Below are positions 24,084 through 35,676 of a stretch of 64,000 nt of DNA, in pieces; position 1 is the first letter of the stretch; every line of letters starts with the position of its first letter. Below the pieces are notes generated by a model. That model saw only the letters and a list, made by a program, of their open reading frames with translations. It searched no databases and was not told the origin of the DNA. Source of the stretch: Glossina fuscipes (Eukaryota; Arthropoda; Insecta; Diptera; Glossinidae); assembly GCF_014805625.2 (NCBI RefSeq), contig NW_023998416.1, positions 12,137,589-12,201,588 of the forward strand. The letters are read 5' to 3'. The position numbers were made by a program, and so were the translations under genes.

Positions 24084-26375
24084 CTAAAAAGAAACGAAAA
24101 TAGAAAGTATTTTCACTAATTACATATATATATAACGTTATTAACATGTTGTTGCATTGCTTACCGCCTCCTAATGCTCCCACACCTGGAAAATAACTGG
24201 GATAGTTTTGCGTACGACCAGCTACAGCAGCTGCTGCGGCTGCTACAAATGGTGATGCCGCTGATGGTGAGGTAAAATCTGTAGGTCTATATAAAGGACT
24301 TGAAGCCGGCATTCCAGTTAAGCCGCTAGCATTGCCATTGGCCCCTGTGTTCCCGTTAGCTAAATTTCCGCTCAAAGGTTTTATATCTAAGCCCGACGCA
24401 CTAGCGTTTGAACTTAAAGCCAATGGAGAACTACGGGCCGAATTTAGGCCACCACTGCCAGCGCTGGACGATGCAACTACCGCAGCAGCTGCTGCGGCAG
24501 CCACCGCTGCCGCTGGTGTCAATGTCAGCGGTTCGGCAGACTCTGAATTTGGGGTGGAGCGGGTGAAACCAGTACCACCAGGAAAAGGTAAAGTAGCTGT
24601 GCTACCGCTGGAGCCAGCACCATCCACAACTGACGATGAAGTCACCGTCGATGACGTGCTAGCTCCTCCAATAGAACCAGCGGAACTCGTATTGGCCGCA
24701 ACCGCTGCTGCGGCTGCTGCTGCAGCGGCGGCGGCAGCTGCCACAGCTGAACCGGGAGCAGGTATGGCATGTGTTATTGGCTCTAAGCCGATGCGCATAC
24801 GTTTAGCATTTAATGACTCGTTCTCACAAGCAATCGCAAGTATTTGCTCGGCTTGTACAGAGGTGAGATGGGCGGGTGTTGGGCGGGTCTGTAAAGAAAA
24901 GATAATTTTAATTATGTGTTTTCCTGAGTTGACTCGAATATTTTCTTTTTCTGCGCATTTGCCATTCATGTTCGACGTTTTCAATATAATAGACGTACGA
25001 ATAAGTTCTCTGTGTTTAAAATAGTTTCCATATAAATCTACCGGTCGCGTTCATTCATTCCGAAATTTTAGATGCGTACACAGTCGAAGTCATTTATGAC
25101 ACTGCATTTTATTCTGTTACGAATTAAAAACAATGGAGTTCAAACGAGTACGAGAGTGATTAAGTTGGTTTGTAATGAAAATGTGGTAAGCAATGAAACG
25201 GTTAGAAAGTGGTTTGCGAAATTTCGAGCGAAAAATTTAAGTCTTGAAGACAATGAATGCGTGTATACGTTTATTCCTCTTCAGCGAAAGCAATCAATGC
25301 TTGGGTTAGCCATGTCTTGAAATTGCGGGATTATTGCCGAGATGTGTATCTTTCTGGTTACCACTTGTTCGGATCGACGAAGTTATGTTTATCAGATCAC
25401 CAGCTCACAAAAGTCGAAAATAGGCGGAAATGGGTCGACGACTATTTCGACTCAAAACCACAAAGTTTTTACTGAGAGGGGTTTTGCATGCTACTCGCTA
25501 AGAAGTAAGACGGCAGATAGTGAGGGTGAATGTTTCGATTTTTAAGCTTTGTAGTTTTTTCATTAAAATTGTATCTTATCAAAAAAGACAGAGAATTTAT
25601 TTGTACACCCAATAAACATAGCTATAATGGTTTATTTTTTCCCCCTTTAGACAATTCTTACTTTACTCCTTTACTTACCGTATTCTCCCAACCATCTCGA
25701 GTCTTTTTGTTACGGCGGCAAGATTTCAAATATGTTCGTATACGTTTACGCGAACGATCGCTAAATTCGGGAAATTGACGAGCGCACGAATCAATAATAG
25801 CTTGAATTTTCTCTTTTGGCTGCTTGGAGATCGGTACAATACGATCCAAATTTTCATCCACAAATAAACGAACAAACATCTGCAATGAAAAAAGATTATT
25901 AAAAAATTAAGTCGGTTCCTCTATCATTTCCACGTGTGTGACTAACATTAAAAGCTTTCAATCGTTCAGGATCATGAGTTTGTGATAATTTTTCATCTAA
26001 TTTATCATCGGAATCATCTTCAGAACCTTCATCTTCTTCTTTCTGTCCTGACGAGTTTGTTTCGTCTTGGGCTTCCATCGGCGATGGGTTATCAGTACGC
26101 GGCACCGGCGAAAGTGATGTATCGATCTTACTGCTAGCAGCTGCAGCATTTTGAGCTAACGCGTTTTGATACTGGGCCCACAAGCCGCCAACTACACCCA
26201 AATCAGGACCCTCCGTGCCATTGCGTACAGCATTAGAATTTTGATAATTCCAAGCTAATAGCATTAATTTCAGCTTATCTGCATCTTTCATAAGACCGGC
26301 ATACGGATCGGTTTCGGTGTTTGTGTCGGCAGTGGAATTACTATCTGTGGTGGTTGCAGCTGTTGAGATTGTTTC
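23587..26375 (-). CDS. NOL4: NOL4/NOL4L-family nuclear protein, last four coding exons (5' part not in this model)
   Basis: On the minus strand the coding sequence joins 26375-25947, 25879-25679, 24888-24165 and 24083-23587. The four exons total 1851 bases, keep frame throughout, and have GT-AG borders. Three blocks match the vertebrate NOL4/NOL4L C-terminal half as I know it: ERLKAFN then [13 protein letters not shown] with [17 protein letters not shown] and [22 protein letters not shown] with an Ala/Cys/Glu-rich helix and KRMR; and TDLSMK, then the terminal INAARQ and [10 protein letters not shown]. Poly-Ala and poly-Gln tracts separate the blocks, as is common in fly transcription regulators. 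NOL4 proteins are nuclear/nucleolar with poorly understood function; a co-regulator role is inference. Exon 26375 opens on an acceptor, so further 5' exons must exist at higher coordinates. Confidence 0.9.
24165..24888 (-). CDS. NOL4: NOL4-family exon C (poly-Ala and Ser/Gly-rich linker)
   Basis: The exon starts after TTTTCTTTACAG and ends in phase 1 at GTAAGC. It opens with the conserved [10 protein letters not shown] and an NOL4-like helix ([19 protein letters not shown]). The rest is low complexity: poly-Ala tracts around 24690-24745, 24480-24510 and 24225-24250, with Ser/Gly/Thr linkers. Confidence 0.88.
25060..25555 (+). mobile_element. Internally deleted mariner transposase remnant in a NOL4 intron
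   Basis: The first part (25072-25265) encodes a mariner helix-turn-helix region: [20 protein letters not shown] followed by LSLEDNE. Without the catalytic middle, the frames at 25340-25545 encode the family's C-terminus, with frame changes: [30 protein letters not shown] and a final GECFDF. The three catalytic Asp residues are therefore mostly missing. It is antisense to the host gene and spliced out with its intron. I found no clear terminal inverted repeats. It is non-autonomous and decayed. Confidence 0.72.
25679..25879 (-). CDS. NOL4: NOL4-family exon B (most conserved block)
   Basis: This 67-codon exon is phase 0 on both sides, with acceptor TTTTTTCATTGCAG and donor GTAAGT. It is basic and helical ([17 protein letters not shown]) and almost identical to vertebrate NOL4 over [13 protein letters not shown] and the [10 protein letters not shown] segment. 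It ends GWENT and is followed by the 790-base intron that carries a mariner fragment. Confidence 0.92.
25947..26375 (-). CDS. NOL4: NOL4-family exon A (acidic region)
   Basis: This 143-codon exon is phase 0 on both sides. The acceptor is TTTATTTGCAG and the donor GTTAGT. It encodes a Ser/Thr-rich start, a hydrophobic patch with Trp ([27 protein letters not shown]), an acidic Asp/Glu/Ser stretch ([19 protein letters not shown]), and then DPERLKAFN, the start of the family's conserved block. The following intron is 67 bases. Confidence 0.88.
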
Positions 26376-27162
26376 CTGCAAATAAAAAAAAAAAACCAAA
26401 AAAATGCCTTAAAACATATCCAAGTATCGAATCGTTTATTTTAATAGTACTTCTTATATTGAAGTAGTAACTTTTCATTTGAAAATAAATTTCCATTGAA
26501 TCTCAACGGAGTGAAAAATAGACAAAAAGATAGCTAGCCTCAAATTTATTATCCAGACTTTTTACTTTACTTAACTTACAAAGATGTTCGTTCACAAAAG
26601 TATTAGCAACCGATTGACCACTTACTTTGCAAATGTCTTTGAATTTGTAACCGCTGCATGTAAGACAAAACAATAAACAAAATGCAAAGAAAAAACGAAC
26701 GGAAAAACAAATAAACAAAAAAACAAATAAACAAAAAAATTACCAAACGCGTCTCAAAGAACCGCAAAACTTTTATCAAATTTCAAAAAACATACACACA
26801 AATGTGATTGATATCATTGCAAAATCAAAAAAAAAGGAATTAAAGTAACGAAGAAGAAAGTTTATGCTTTACATCGAATATACATACAATCATACAACCA
26901 GTAGAATTCTTAATGTTTTGAGAAAACCCTATCTAACCCTAACTAAGGGTTCTTGCTTATAAAACGAAACGCAACACATTATATATATCTTGGAAAACTT
27001 GCCTTTTGAAATTCGTTTTTGCTTAATTGATTAAGGATAGAAAGGGGACGGAAAGCGATTTACACTCCAAATACCCGAATTTATGCTTACATATCATCTT
27101 CAAAGCGATTCAACATTAAATTTTATTTTCGTGAAATTTTTATTTGTTTTTTTTTTCGTAAG
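26376..27162. other. Intron DNA upstream of NOL4 exon A
   Basis: It contains the possible 28-base micro-exon at 26626-26653 and otherwise A-rich, non-coding sequence. Confidence 0.4.
26626..26653 (-). other. Possible 28-base micro-exon of the NOL4-family gene
   Basis: On the minus strand a pyrimidine-containing acceptor (TTTTGTCTTACATGCAG) and a perfect donor (GTAAGT) bracket 28 bases. All three frames are open. At 28 bases it would shift frame against the phase-0 exon A unless another exon compensates, so it could be chance or part of a rare or 5'UTR transcript. Confidence 0.2.
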
Positions 27163-27555
27163 TCCTACATCACTTGTGCTATAAAGATATGTTAAGCTTG
27201 TGGGGATGAATGCAACATCCAGTCGACTCATAGTTTATTATAGCGATGGATTCAGAGTCAGTTTCTGCATCGATCTAAGCTTATCTGTCCGCCTGTCAAG
27301 GAAACTTTCTTGTGTTCAACTCATAGGCTGCAATTATTGAGATACTTCGATGAAATTCGATATATGGGCATATTTTGGGCAAAGGACGGACTTTACTGAA
27401 AATGGTTCAGATCGGAGCATTTTTTCGACCCCTTTCCCCTGTAATGCTTATTATGAAAAGTCAAAGTTTGGGTAACTATAGGATGATGTAGGATATTTAA
27501 TGGTGGTAGTGCATCACTATAGCGTTTTTATTTGTTTTTGTGGTTTTAAATATAC
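27163..27555 (+). repeat. Dispersed hairpin repeat family A, copy 4
   Basis: This is the most complete copy: TCCTACATCACTTGTGCTAT, ATCTAAGCTTATCTGTCCGCC, GGCTGCAATTATTGAGATA, TTCGATGAAATTCG, GAAAATGGTTCAGATCGGAG, GCTTATTATGAAAAGTC and GGATATTTAATGG. Confidence 0.6.
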
Positions 27556-30500
27556 CTTTAAAAAACCCGGGGGAAAGGTGTTCTCTTAAGGCTTATGTAT
27601 ATATGCTTTGCCTTCAAACTTTATAAGTACTACGATTCACAAATTTTGTATATAAGCAACAAAATTATATTTACTCATGTTTCACGTATATAATCGTAAT
27701 TGATGACTACACGTTGTGGAGAGAGTATGTCTTATATTCTAAAATCTAAAACACTGGTACGGTTCAAAACTCTTGCCTCAAATGAACTTAGGAATATATA
27801 TAAGTTTTTCGCTACATGTGTGCGTGTATTTATATATAAAGTGCACAGAAAATATTCGTTAGTTCTGCAACTGTTGCGTAAATAGAAAATTCGTACCACT
27901 TGTTCTGTTTCTTGTCTGCTTTGTTACGTCCGACCCACCAACTCACTGTTTCGCAACTTATTTCTAAATTCCAAACAAAGTATGAGTTTTCTTGTCTGCA
28001 TTTTTTCATGAGTCAAGCGTCTCCTCCTTAAATATATGTATGTATGTATGTAAGCATGCCTTCTTCGATATATGCACGTATGTATGTTATTACGCATTTG
28101 CGTGGATGTAAATTAAAACGCCTAAATGTCTTCTACACATATTGCAATATATACAGTAAGAATAAAAAAAAAAACTTTCCTTAGTTAGTTATTTGCGAAT
28201 GTATGTGTGTATCAGTTTTTCTATTTAAATAAACACTAGTAAGAATGTGAAAATGTATGCATAGATGTAAGCAAAATTGCGTCTGAATTTGTGGTTTTGC
28301 GATTGCAAGCAAAAAACCTTTTTAGAAGAAGAGTTTAAACTGAAATTCTTTCACATGCAACGGATGAGTATAGGGGTCTCGCACACATGCGTTTAGCTCT
28401 TGCTTTGATCATTTAATATACTATTGCTTTTGTTGCTTTAAAAAAAAAGAGTCATTTATACGCTGCGTATGTTCTAGCAATTATAGAAGTGTTTAGTTGT
28501 CGATGTGTTTATATTTAAAGCACTGTGTAAAAGGCAAACAAGAAAGAAGCAGCATTTCTCAACTTCATTTCATTGCCTAAAAACATCAATTTCTTAATTT
28601 TATTAAGTTTTTTTGTTTTTTTGGTTTTTTTTTTTTGTTTTGATGCATTCGAAAATATTATTTTCTTAATTTTAAAATGCAATCGTTAATATTACATTCA
28701 GTTAATTAGAAATAAATATTATTTTTTAATATATTGTTTTACTCAAAAAAAAAAAAATAATAATTTTTTTTTTTAGAAACTCGCTGCAGGCACTTTGAGA
28801 GCTATGTTAAAGAAAAAGCATCATTTAATTAAAAAAACATGCCCTTTATTAGTTACATAATCGGCAATATAATGAAATTTAGAATGATGCGCTTCCCATT
28901 CAGTTCTTCTCAGTTCGATAAAATATTCTATAAGTGATGAGAGGAGTTTCTCGCAGGCATCTTCCCAACAATCTATAATCTGAGGGAATTTTTCACATCT
29001 TGTTAACAAAACGCAAGACAAGTACTGGCGAAATTAAAAAAAGAGAATTTAATAAAAATTTGCAAAAATTTCTTGGTCGATAAGAGAAAATTTTTTTATG
29101 TTTTTCTGGTAAAAAAAAAAGACAAAAAAAAAATGTATCTAAAAAAATAAATCTAAAGAGGAAAACTTGCAAACGATACATTGACAAACCTTTCGACTTT
29201 TTCTACTTTTTTCTTTATAAATGTCAGCAAAGGGTATCCTATCCTATAGATATACTACGGTAACGGTAAGAAAAATAAAACGGCGGGAGGGGGGGGGGGC
29301 AAAATTTGCTATGGCTTAGTGGGCGATAAGTGTTCTGCTCTTACCGAGTGTGTGGAAACCCAACTTGATTGTCGCGACTGTTACCTATGACACTTTCAAG
29401 GCTATGCAACAACCCTAATATCTAAATGTCGACGTACAGATCTACATATAGAAAAAATGAGAAATATATCTAAAGAGACTTTGAAGCCTATCTAGACGGG
29501 GACCGTGATATTTATAAGAACGCAAAGTCAATCCCAACAAAATGCGGATAAACTATGAGTAGTTGAGTTACAGACAATAGTCAGATAGCATAGATAATAC
29601 ACAGGACATAACTAATTAACATTTGACAATTAGTTACATGTTATTTAACATCAGTCAGCTTTAGAAAAGGCAGCGTTCACGCACACGTTTTTTTGCGCAT
29701 ATTTAGTGCGCTACATTCTTTTTATAAATTGTTTTTTGGTATGGGGTATGTTGTCCGCGTAAGGTGCATAGGATTATCGTGGAGTAAGCCTTTTTTTTTT
29801 TCTTATCATAAAACACGAAAATTGAGTTAGGGGTAAACTCTTTCCTAACTTCCCCTCAGCTTTGGTCGAAATCAATAATAAAAAAAGTGTCGTGCACATT
29901 CGTGGCAATATATATTTATGTCGTTATAAAAATTTATTGCAAAATTTGCTGCTCCATTAGTAGAGTTGAAAAATTCTTATTTATAATATAAAATTTGTAC
30001 ATTTAAGTTACAAACGGATTGTAATCTAAGCTTTTTCAAGCCTTTACCCTTTTTCAACTTCTCAAATCTATTACAGAAACTTGTTAATGAATTCTACTGA
30101 TTTTCTGCAATTTCTTGATTTGATAGACTCTTCTCTCCTCTGAAAAAGAATAGAAATCCAGCAATCGAGCTACTCGAGCAGTCGAGCACATCATGTAAGT
30201 TATCCGACAGCTTTTAAATCGATTTACAAGCTATATATATAGGCAATAAATAAAGTAAATATATTGCATATCTAATGTCTAAGCTGGATTGGAGTTAAAG
30301 CTGTTTCGGGTTTCCATACACATTTGCTGCGTTAAGTACTGCGGTATTTATATTTTGGAAACCATTTCACATAAGAGTGTTTTTGACCAAGAGATAAGAT
30401 CTTTGACAAGAAAATAAATCTTGATAAACGTAAGTCAGATCATTTCACCTTTTGGCTCGTTTCCCTTATAAAGGATCCCGCGGAAAGTACACCTTTAGGT

Positions 30501-32159
30501 GGTATTTTATTACGAAAGTAAATGAAAAATTGCCTTAGACGATGTTGTCTAGGATCTTTAATGATCGGTATTGACCGACTATAATGTTTCCACTTATAAT
30601 ATCCACCACCAAAAGATAGTGTTGTATCCGTATTGTCAAAACGCTGCCTACAATGTATGTCCGTCCATTCTTGACCAATATCAATGTCCCTTCTTGGACG
30701 CAAATTGATGTTGATGGAATAAGTCAATCAAAGCATACGCCTACACCACAACGCATTATTATTAATTAAAAGCATCTCTTCAAAAGTAAAAAAAAATTAG
30801 ATGTCTGGCCCGTCAGTTGTAAACTAGATTGGATGTAACGATGCAAATTTGCACGTATGTTGTGTGGGCGATTTTCCATGCTGTTCTATGCTTTGAGAAA
30901 TTCAGTTCATCGTTCAAAGCCGCAATTCAGTTGCCCCTATGACATGGTCAATTGTCTTCAGTTCAATGCTCTCACATATGAAATTTGCGAGTCGTATAGG
31001 ATGGAGTCCGTTTTAAGCCGGATGAGATTTTTTGCATTCGGTTGCGAACACCGATCGATATTCACGTCACCATCATTTGGTGTGTTAAGAAAAGTTCATC
31101 ACCGGTTGTTGAAGATCCTTGGAAAACGAATACATTATACGGATGATGCCATTTTCGCGGCCAAGAGTTGTTTAGCTTAGATTCGTTCGCATCAACGTTT
31201 TCTACTTTGTTAACAGTTTTCTCAGTTTATCTCAGGGTTGGATTTACAAAGACTTGCCATCTCTGCTAATAACAGCCGTTATTTTTCTTCTTATTTTATT
31301 TTTTCGGATTTCTCAAAATATCCCATAATCTTATAAAATTTCCTTTTTCTTCTTATGTTCCTTTGATGATAACAACGAGGTAATGTATAAGGTTCAGCAT
31401 GAAAAACTTGAAATTTCTTTCTTCCTTTGGTAAACTTCAAACATAATTGTGCGATTTGGGCTAGAGCTCGCTGTTGAAATAGTTTCTTCACCCACACTGC
31501 TCTCTAAATTCAGGGATGTAAGGATCATCTTCCTTTTTTTTATTGTGGTATGCAAGGCCATGTTATCGATTGTTGGTTGCAACATTTTGCTAAAGTAAAA
31601 ATAACTTTTAGAACCAGGTCTTGACCGCATCTACCCGAACGCGATATTTTATGGGATTTTTTAGCAAATCGGGTTTTTGTAAATCGAAAATGCTGCTCCA
31701 GATGCTCTTCCGCATTAAATGCGTTTCTTATGATGTGATGTGATGTGCGAAAAAATATAGAATCCACTTGGAATAGTTTCACTCATCATACCAATATATA
31801 TAGACATAGTGTTTGAAATAGCTTTAGAGATGTTTTGCTGAGAAGGCGGTCTGCACAGCTGTCACATTTCATTTGTTTCATATCACAATCTTATGTCTTG
31901 CATTGCTCTACAGCATCATAATCAACTCTCCGTACTACTCGCGAATGCACTCATTATTGGGACTATTTTCTCTGAATTTGCTTGAAATCCTTCACTGATA
32001 CTTTCCCAGTATAACTCTTAGCTATAGTTTCAGCAAATCTATAAACTTCATCTTTTGTTTTGGTTTGATGATTGCTTGCAATCGTAATTCGTTGAACAAT
32101 ATTCCGACTCGAAGAGTTAAAAATACTTTTTCATTTGCGTATATAATACGCTGGTCCGC
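27556..32159. other. Long non-coding stretch, probably intronic
   Basis: GTAT-rich microsatellite DNA lies at about 28030-28090 (GTATGTATGTATGT). A G-run stands at 29284-29300. T-rich blocks lie at 28600-28780. Two protein-like frames on the minus strand (28821-29021, 30440-30727) resemble no family I know. Confidence 0.35.
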
Positions 32160-33040
32160 AGAAGTAATGGAATAAGTTCGTGCGCTCAAACATTTTGGAC
32201 GCGCAGGTTTAGTTTGACAATTGCTTCAATGAAAAGACGTGACTGTCTTTATAAAAATGGACACAAGTATTAGTGTTTGAAAGACAATACGCCTAATTGA
32301 AAGCGAGTTGAACGCTATGTATACGGGAACGAGACTGTGTCAGTTTGGAACGAAAAGGTTTTGGACGGTCAAAGGCTGTAACCACAGGCGAAACCATGGC
32401 TCAAGTGCACAAAATATTACTGGATGACCGTCGAATGGAAATAAAAGAGATAGCGGACGCTACGAACATGTTCAACTTAAGTGTTTCTCACATATTGAAC
32501 CAAGATTCAGACATGAAAGAGATGAACGCATATTAGCATGGTAGCATAGTTTAGATGCCACAAATAACAGTTTCGGACTCGATTAATCACTGTAGATGAA
32601 ACTTGAATACGCCTCAAACACACAAGATGAACTGCAAAGGAAGAGCTGTCGCCAAAGACGGCAAGGACCCTTTCTCTCGCTGGGAAAGTGATAGCTACAA
32701 AATTATCTGAGCCGATTGTATTGAAACGTAAAAACCTGCACATATTCGAAATATTTTTAGCTACCAAGTTGAAGGGAGAAATTGCAAACAACAGTCATAT
32801 TTGAAAGAAAACGCTTTCGTTCATTTCACAATGACAATGTGTCAGCTTACATGTCAGCGATTGCAAAGATGTAAAGGTGGCGACTAAAACTGCTTGAACA
32901 CCCTGCTTAGCCACTATATCTAACTAGGAGCCCACCACTTTCGTTGATAAGCATTTTGCAGACGAAGCACCATTTGCATCGCGGGAAGAAAGGTGCAGAC
33001 TTTCGGCAAGACTATACAGAAAAATAAAAGTAAGAAGATA
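32160..33040 (+). mobile_element. Degraded mariner transposase pseudogene
   Basis: 32345-32536 encodes a mariner second helix-turn-helix (VHKILLDDRRMEIKEIAD, then LSVSHILNQD). With a frameshift, 32590-32790 matches the catalytic core region (TPQTHK, SLAGKVIATKL) and LKGEI. 32810-33020 shows a broken stretch (LSFISQ, then QCVSLH) where the second catalytic Asp should be. Stops and frameshifts are many, so it is long dead. The part before 32345 is only loosely mariner-like. Confidence 0.7.
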
Positions 33041-35149
33041 GTTTTCAGACCTCCTCATCCGCAACTTTAGAATTATTGAGTTATTTTTTCTAACAAACAT
33101 TGTCTGCTTTATTCTATGTTGACTGGTGAGCTTATATTAATTCTCTTGTTGTAATGTGTGTGCTTAATATCTTCGAAATCTTTATAATGAATCTTAACCC
33201 CAGTACATGCTCTTGCCTGTCTGTCTTCCTTCGTCGAGGTAGCATTTAGTTCTCCTGAAGCTTTCTTTCAGACACCATATCCCAAAAGTCTTCTCTGAAT
33301 CAGATTATCCTCTCTATTGCATAAGTTATTTCTTTCCTTGCTCTCACCGCTGCTTTAGTTTCTTGAAAGCATTTTTAATTTTGTTTTATATTTGAACACC
33401 CGTACTCACGAAAGACGGTTTCAAGGCGAAATCTATTGTCAAAGGAGCAACATAACTTAAGCACGGATTGACGCGATATAATCAACATATTATGCATCAT
33501 TTCTTTCGTGCGACATTCCAAGCTAGCCGAACTCCTTTCTCTATTGCCGAATTCAATTAAAGCGCCGAGACAAAGATTGGAACAATAGGAAAGGGATCGT
33601 CTTCCATCACGTCATTGTCAGACCACATCTTTAATTGAGAGGAAAGGAAAAGGACTTTGTTCGCCTAGAATTCATGGAAATTCGACAGAAATGGAATACT
33701 GGACTTACTAGAAAATGGCGAAACGTTATGGATCGAAATGACACATGTTTTCTTTAAGAAAATTTATTTGAAATGTAAGAAAAATGGTTTTAACTTTTCG
33801 TGAAAGAATGCCACGAAGTTTTTTCCTTTACCTCATACCAAAAAGAATTTGCAAACTTTCTTTCTAGGAGTTCGGGTAGCAAGTTGTGGAAAAGAAGATG
33901 TAAAATTCAAATGGTCTTATTGCCTGATTGATGGCATGTATTGTAATTCCCGAGAATATATATATGTAAGGAAATTACAAAATTATATCAATATTCTGCC
34001 GTTTAGTTTGGGGCAATTATTTATGTCTGCGTTTTATAAAATGACCTTTAATTAAATTAATAATAAAGCGGTCATTAAATGTTCTATTGCGATGTTTAGC
34101 ACATAAAAGACACTATTAATAATTAAATATTTAATTAATAAAAAGAATATTTAAAAAACACAGTTAATAATAATTCATTTGATTGGATTTATAAAATAAA
34201 GACTTTTAAGTGAACAAAATGAAAAAAAAAACAAAAAAAAATGCGATTAAGAAAATTGTATATTGCTAAGTACTTACGAGCATATCTTACTCTATGCGAC
34301 AGACAGACATTTTGTTATTGTTTGTTGTCTGTATTACGCTCTCAGCCAGCCTCCAAAAAAAAAAAAAAAAAAAAAAAAGAAAAGAGAAGCATAAATCTCT
34401 ACATAGTCTAGAATTTGAAAAATGCATTTTTGTTGCAGTGATTCATTCATTCATTCGTTTGTTTGCGTTGCTTTCTTTCTTTTGTGCTTTTGATGTTTGA
34501 AGTTTCAATTACAATACCAACAAAGTGATGCGTGCATATATCGCGGCACATATATAACCAAGCATGGACACATATGCAAATAAACATCACGTATGCATAG
34601 ACTCACGCATAGGATTCCCACACATACGTATATCGTAATACTGACACTACTGATATTGAATGGGTGCAAGCGATTGTGCGATTGCGAAAAAATGTTTTGC
34701 GGCTATTTGGCAAAAATACAACAAAAACGCAAACTACTCGATTTTGAGGAAAGCGAACAAAAAAAAAAAAAGTATTAATAAAAATATATAAAGCTAACGC
34801 ATTTTAAATCAGTAAACACAGAGAGATAAATTATAAACATAACAGAATGGTTGATACGAGATGAGAGGCGGCGGTTTGATTCGGTTCCCGAAAGAAGAGG
34901 AGAACAAAAACCGGGGTATTATTGCGATGCTTGCTCATTATACACAAAAAAAGAAAGGAAGGAATTTATGTATTTTATATTGAAAAAATTGCATATGAAG
35001 CGTGTGCAAGTATTAGTTTGGGTGCGTGTATTCAATGGAATTAACGTGAGTCTAGTTTTATGCAACGTATAGCTCCTGGATTGAGAAGAGTTGAATGCTT
35101 TTGGTTTGTATCGGCAGCAGTAAAATTAATTGTGTATACTTTCGTACGC

Positions 35150-35182
<33 letters not shown>

Positions 35183-35452
35183 CGTATATTTTAAGTGTTT
35201 CTGATGTTGTTGTTGCTATTGCTACTGCTTTCATGTAATGGGTAAGTAGATTTTCTTGTTTCTTTATCCACGCAATTTTTTTATTCCAAACTGAGACCAA
35301 TATTGCGTGAACTAGCAGCAGCGGCTGCAATCTAGCTGAGCCTTAAATTTACAATAACAAATAAAATGCAACTACAACACGGTCATCTGTTGTGTTCTTC
35401 AAACCGTTTATGTTACATACATATTCACGTACATGTACACATGTACACATGT

Positions 35453-35505
35453 CCACACACACACACACACATACACACACACACACACATACACACATAC
35501 ACACA
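35453..35505. repeat. (CA)n microsatellite
   Basis: 53 bases of CACACA interrupted four times by a T. Confidence 0.9.
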
Positions 35506-35639
35506 AGTGATATGAAAACGATATAAAAAAAAAGCAATGTCTAGTGAACTTCATGAATTCGCGTTTGAGTTGAGGTGGCTTGGTTGGTAGTAAAAACGTG
35601 CGTAAACATATGATGCTTTGATCCGTGTGTGCGTTATGT

Positions 35640-35676
35640 TGTTGGTGGTGTTGGTGTTGGTGTTGGTGTTGGTGTT
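35640..35676. repeat. (TTGGTG)n short tandem repeat
   Basis: About six imperfect units of TTGGTG; the frames through it are low-complexity Val-Gly or His-Gln strings. Confidence 0.85.

Noticed and set aside
24332..25024. 230-codon plus-strand frame opposite NOL4 exon C
   Set aside because: It is a shadow of the poly-Ala coding exon on the minus strand and crosses its splice site.
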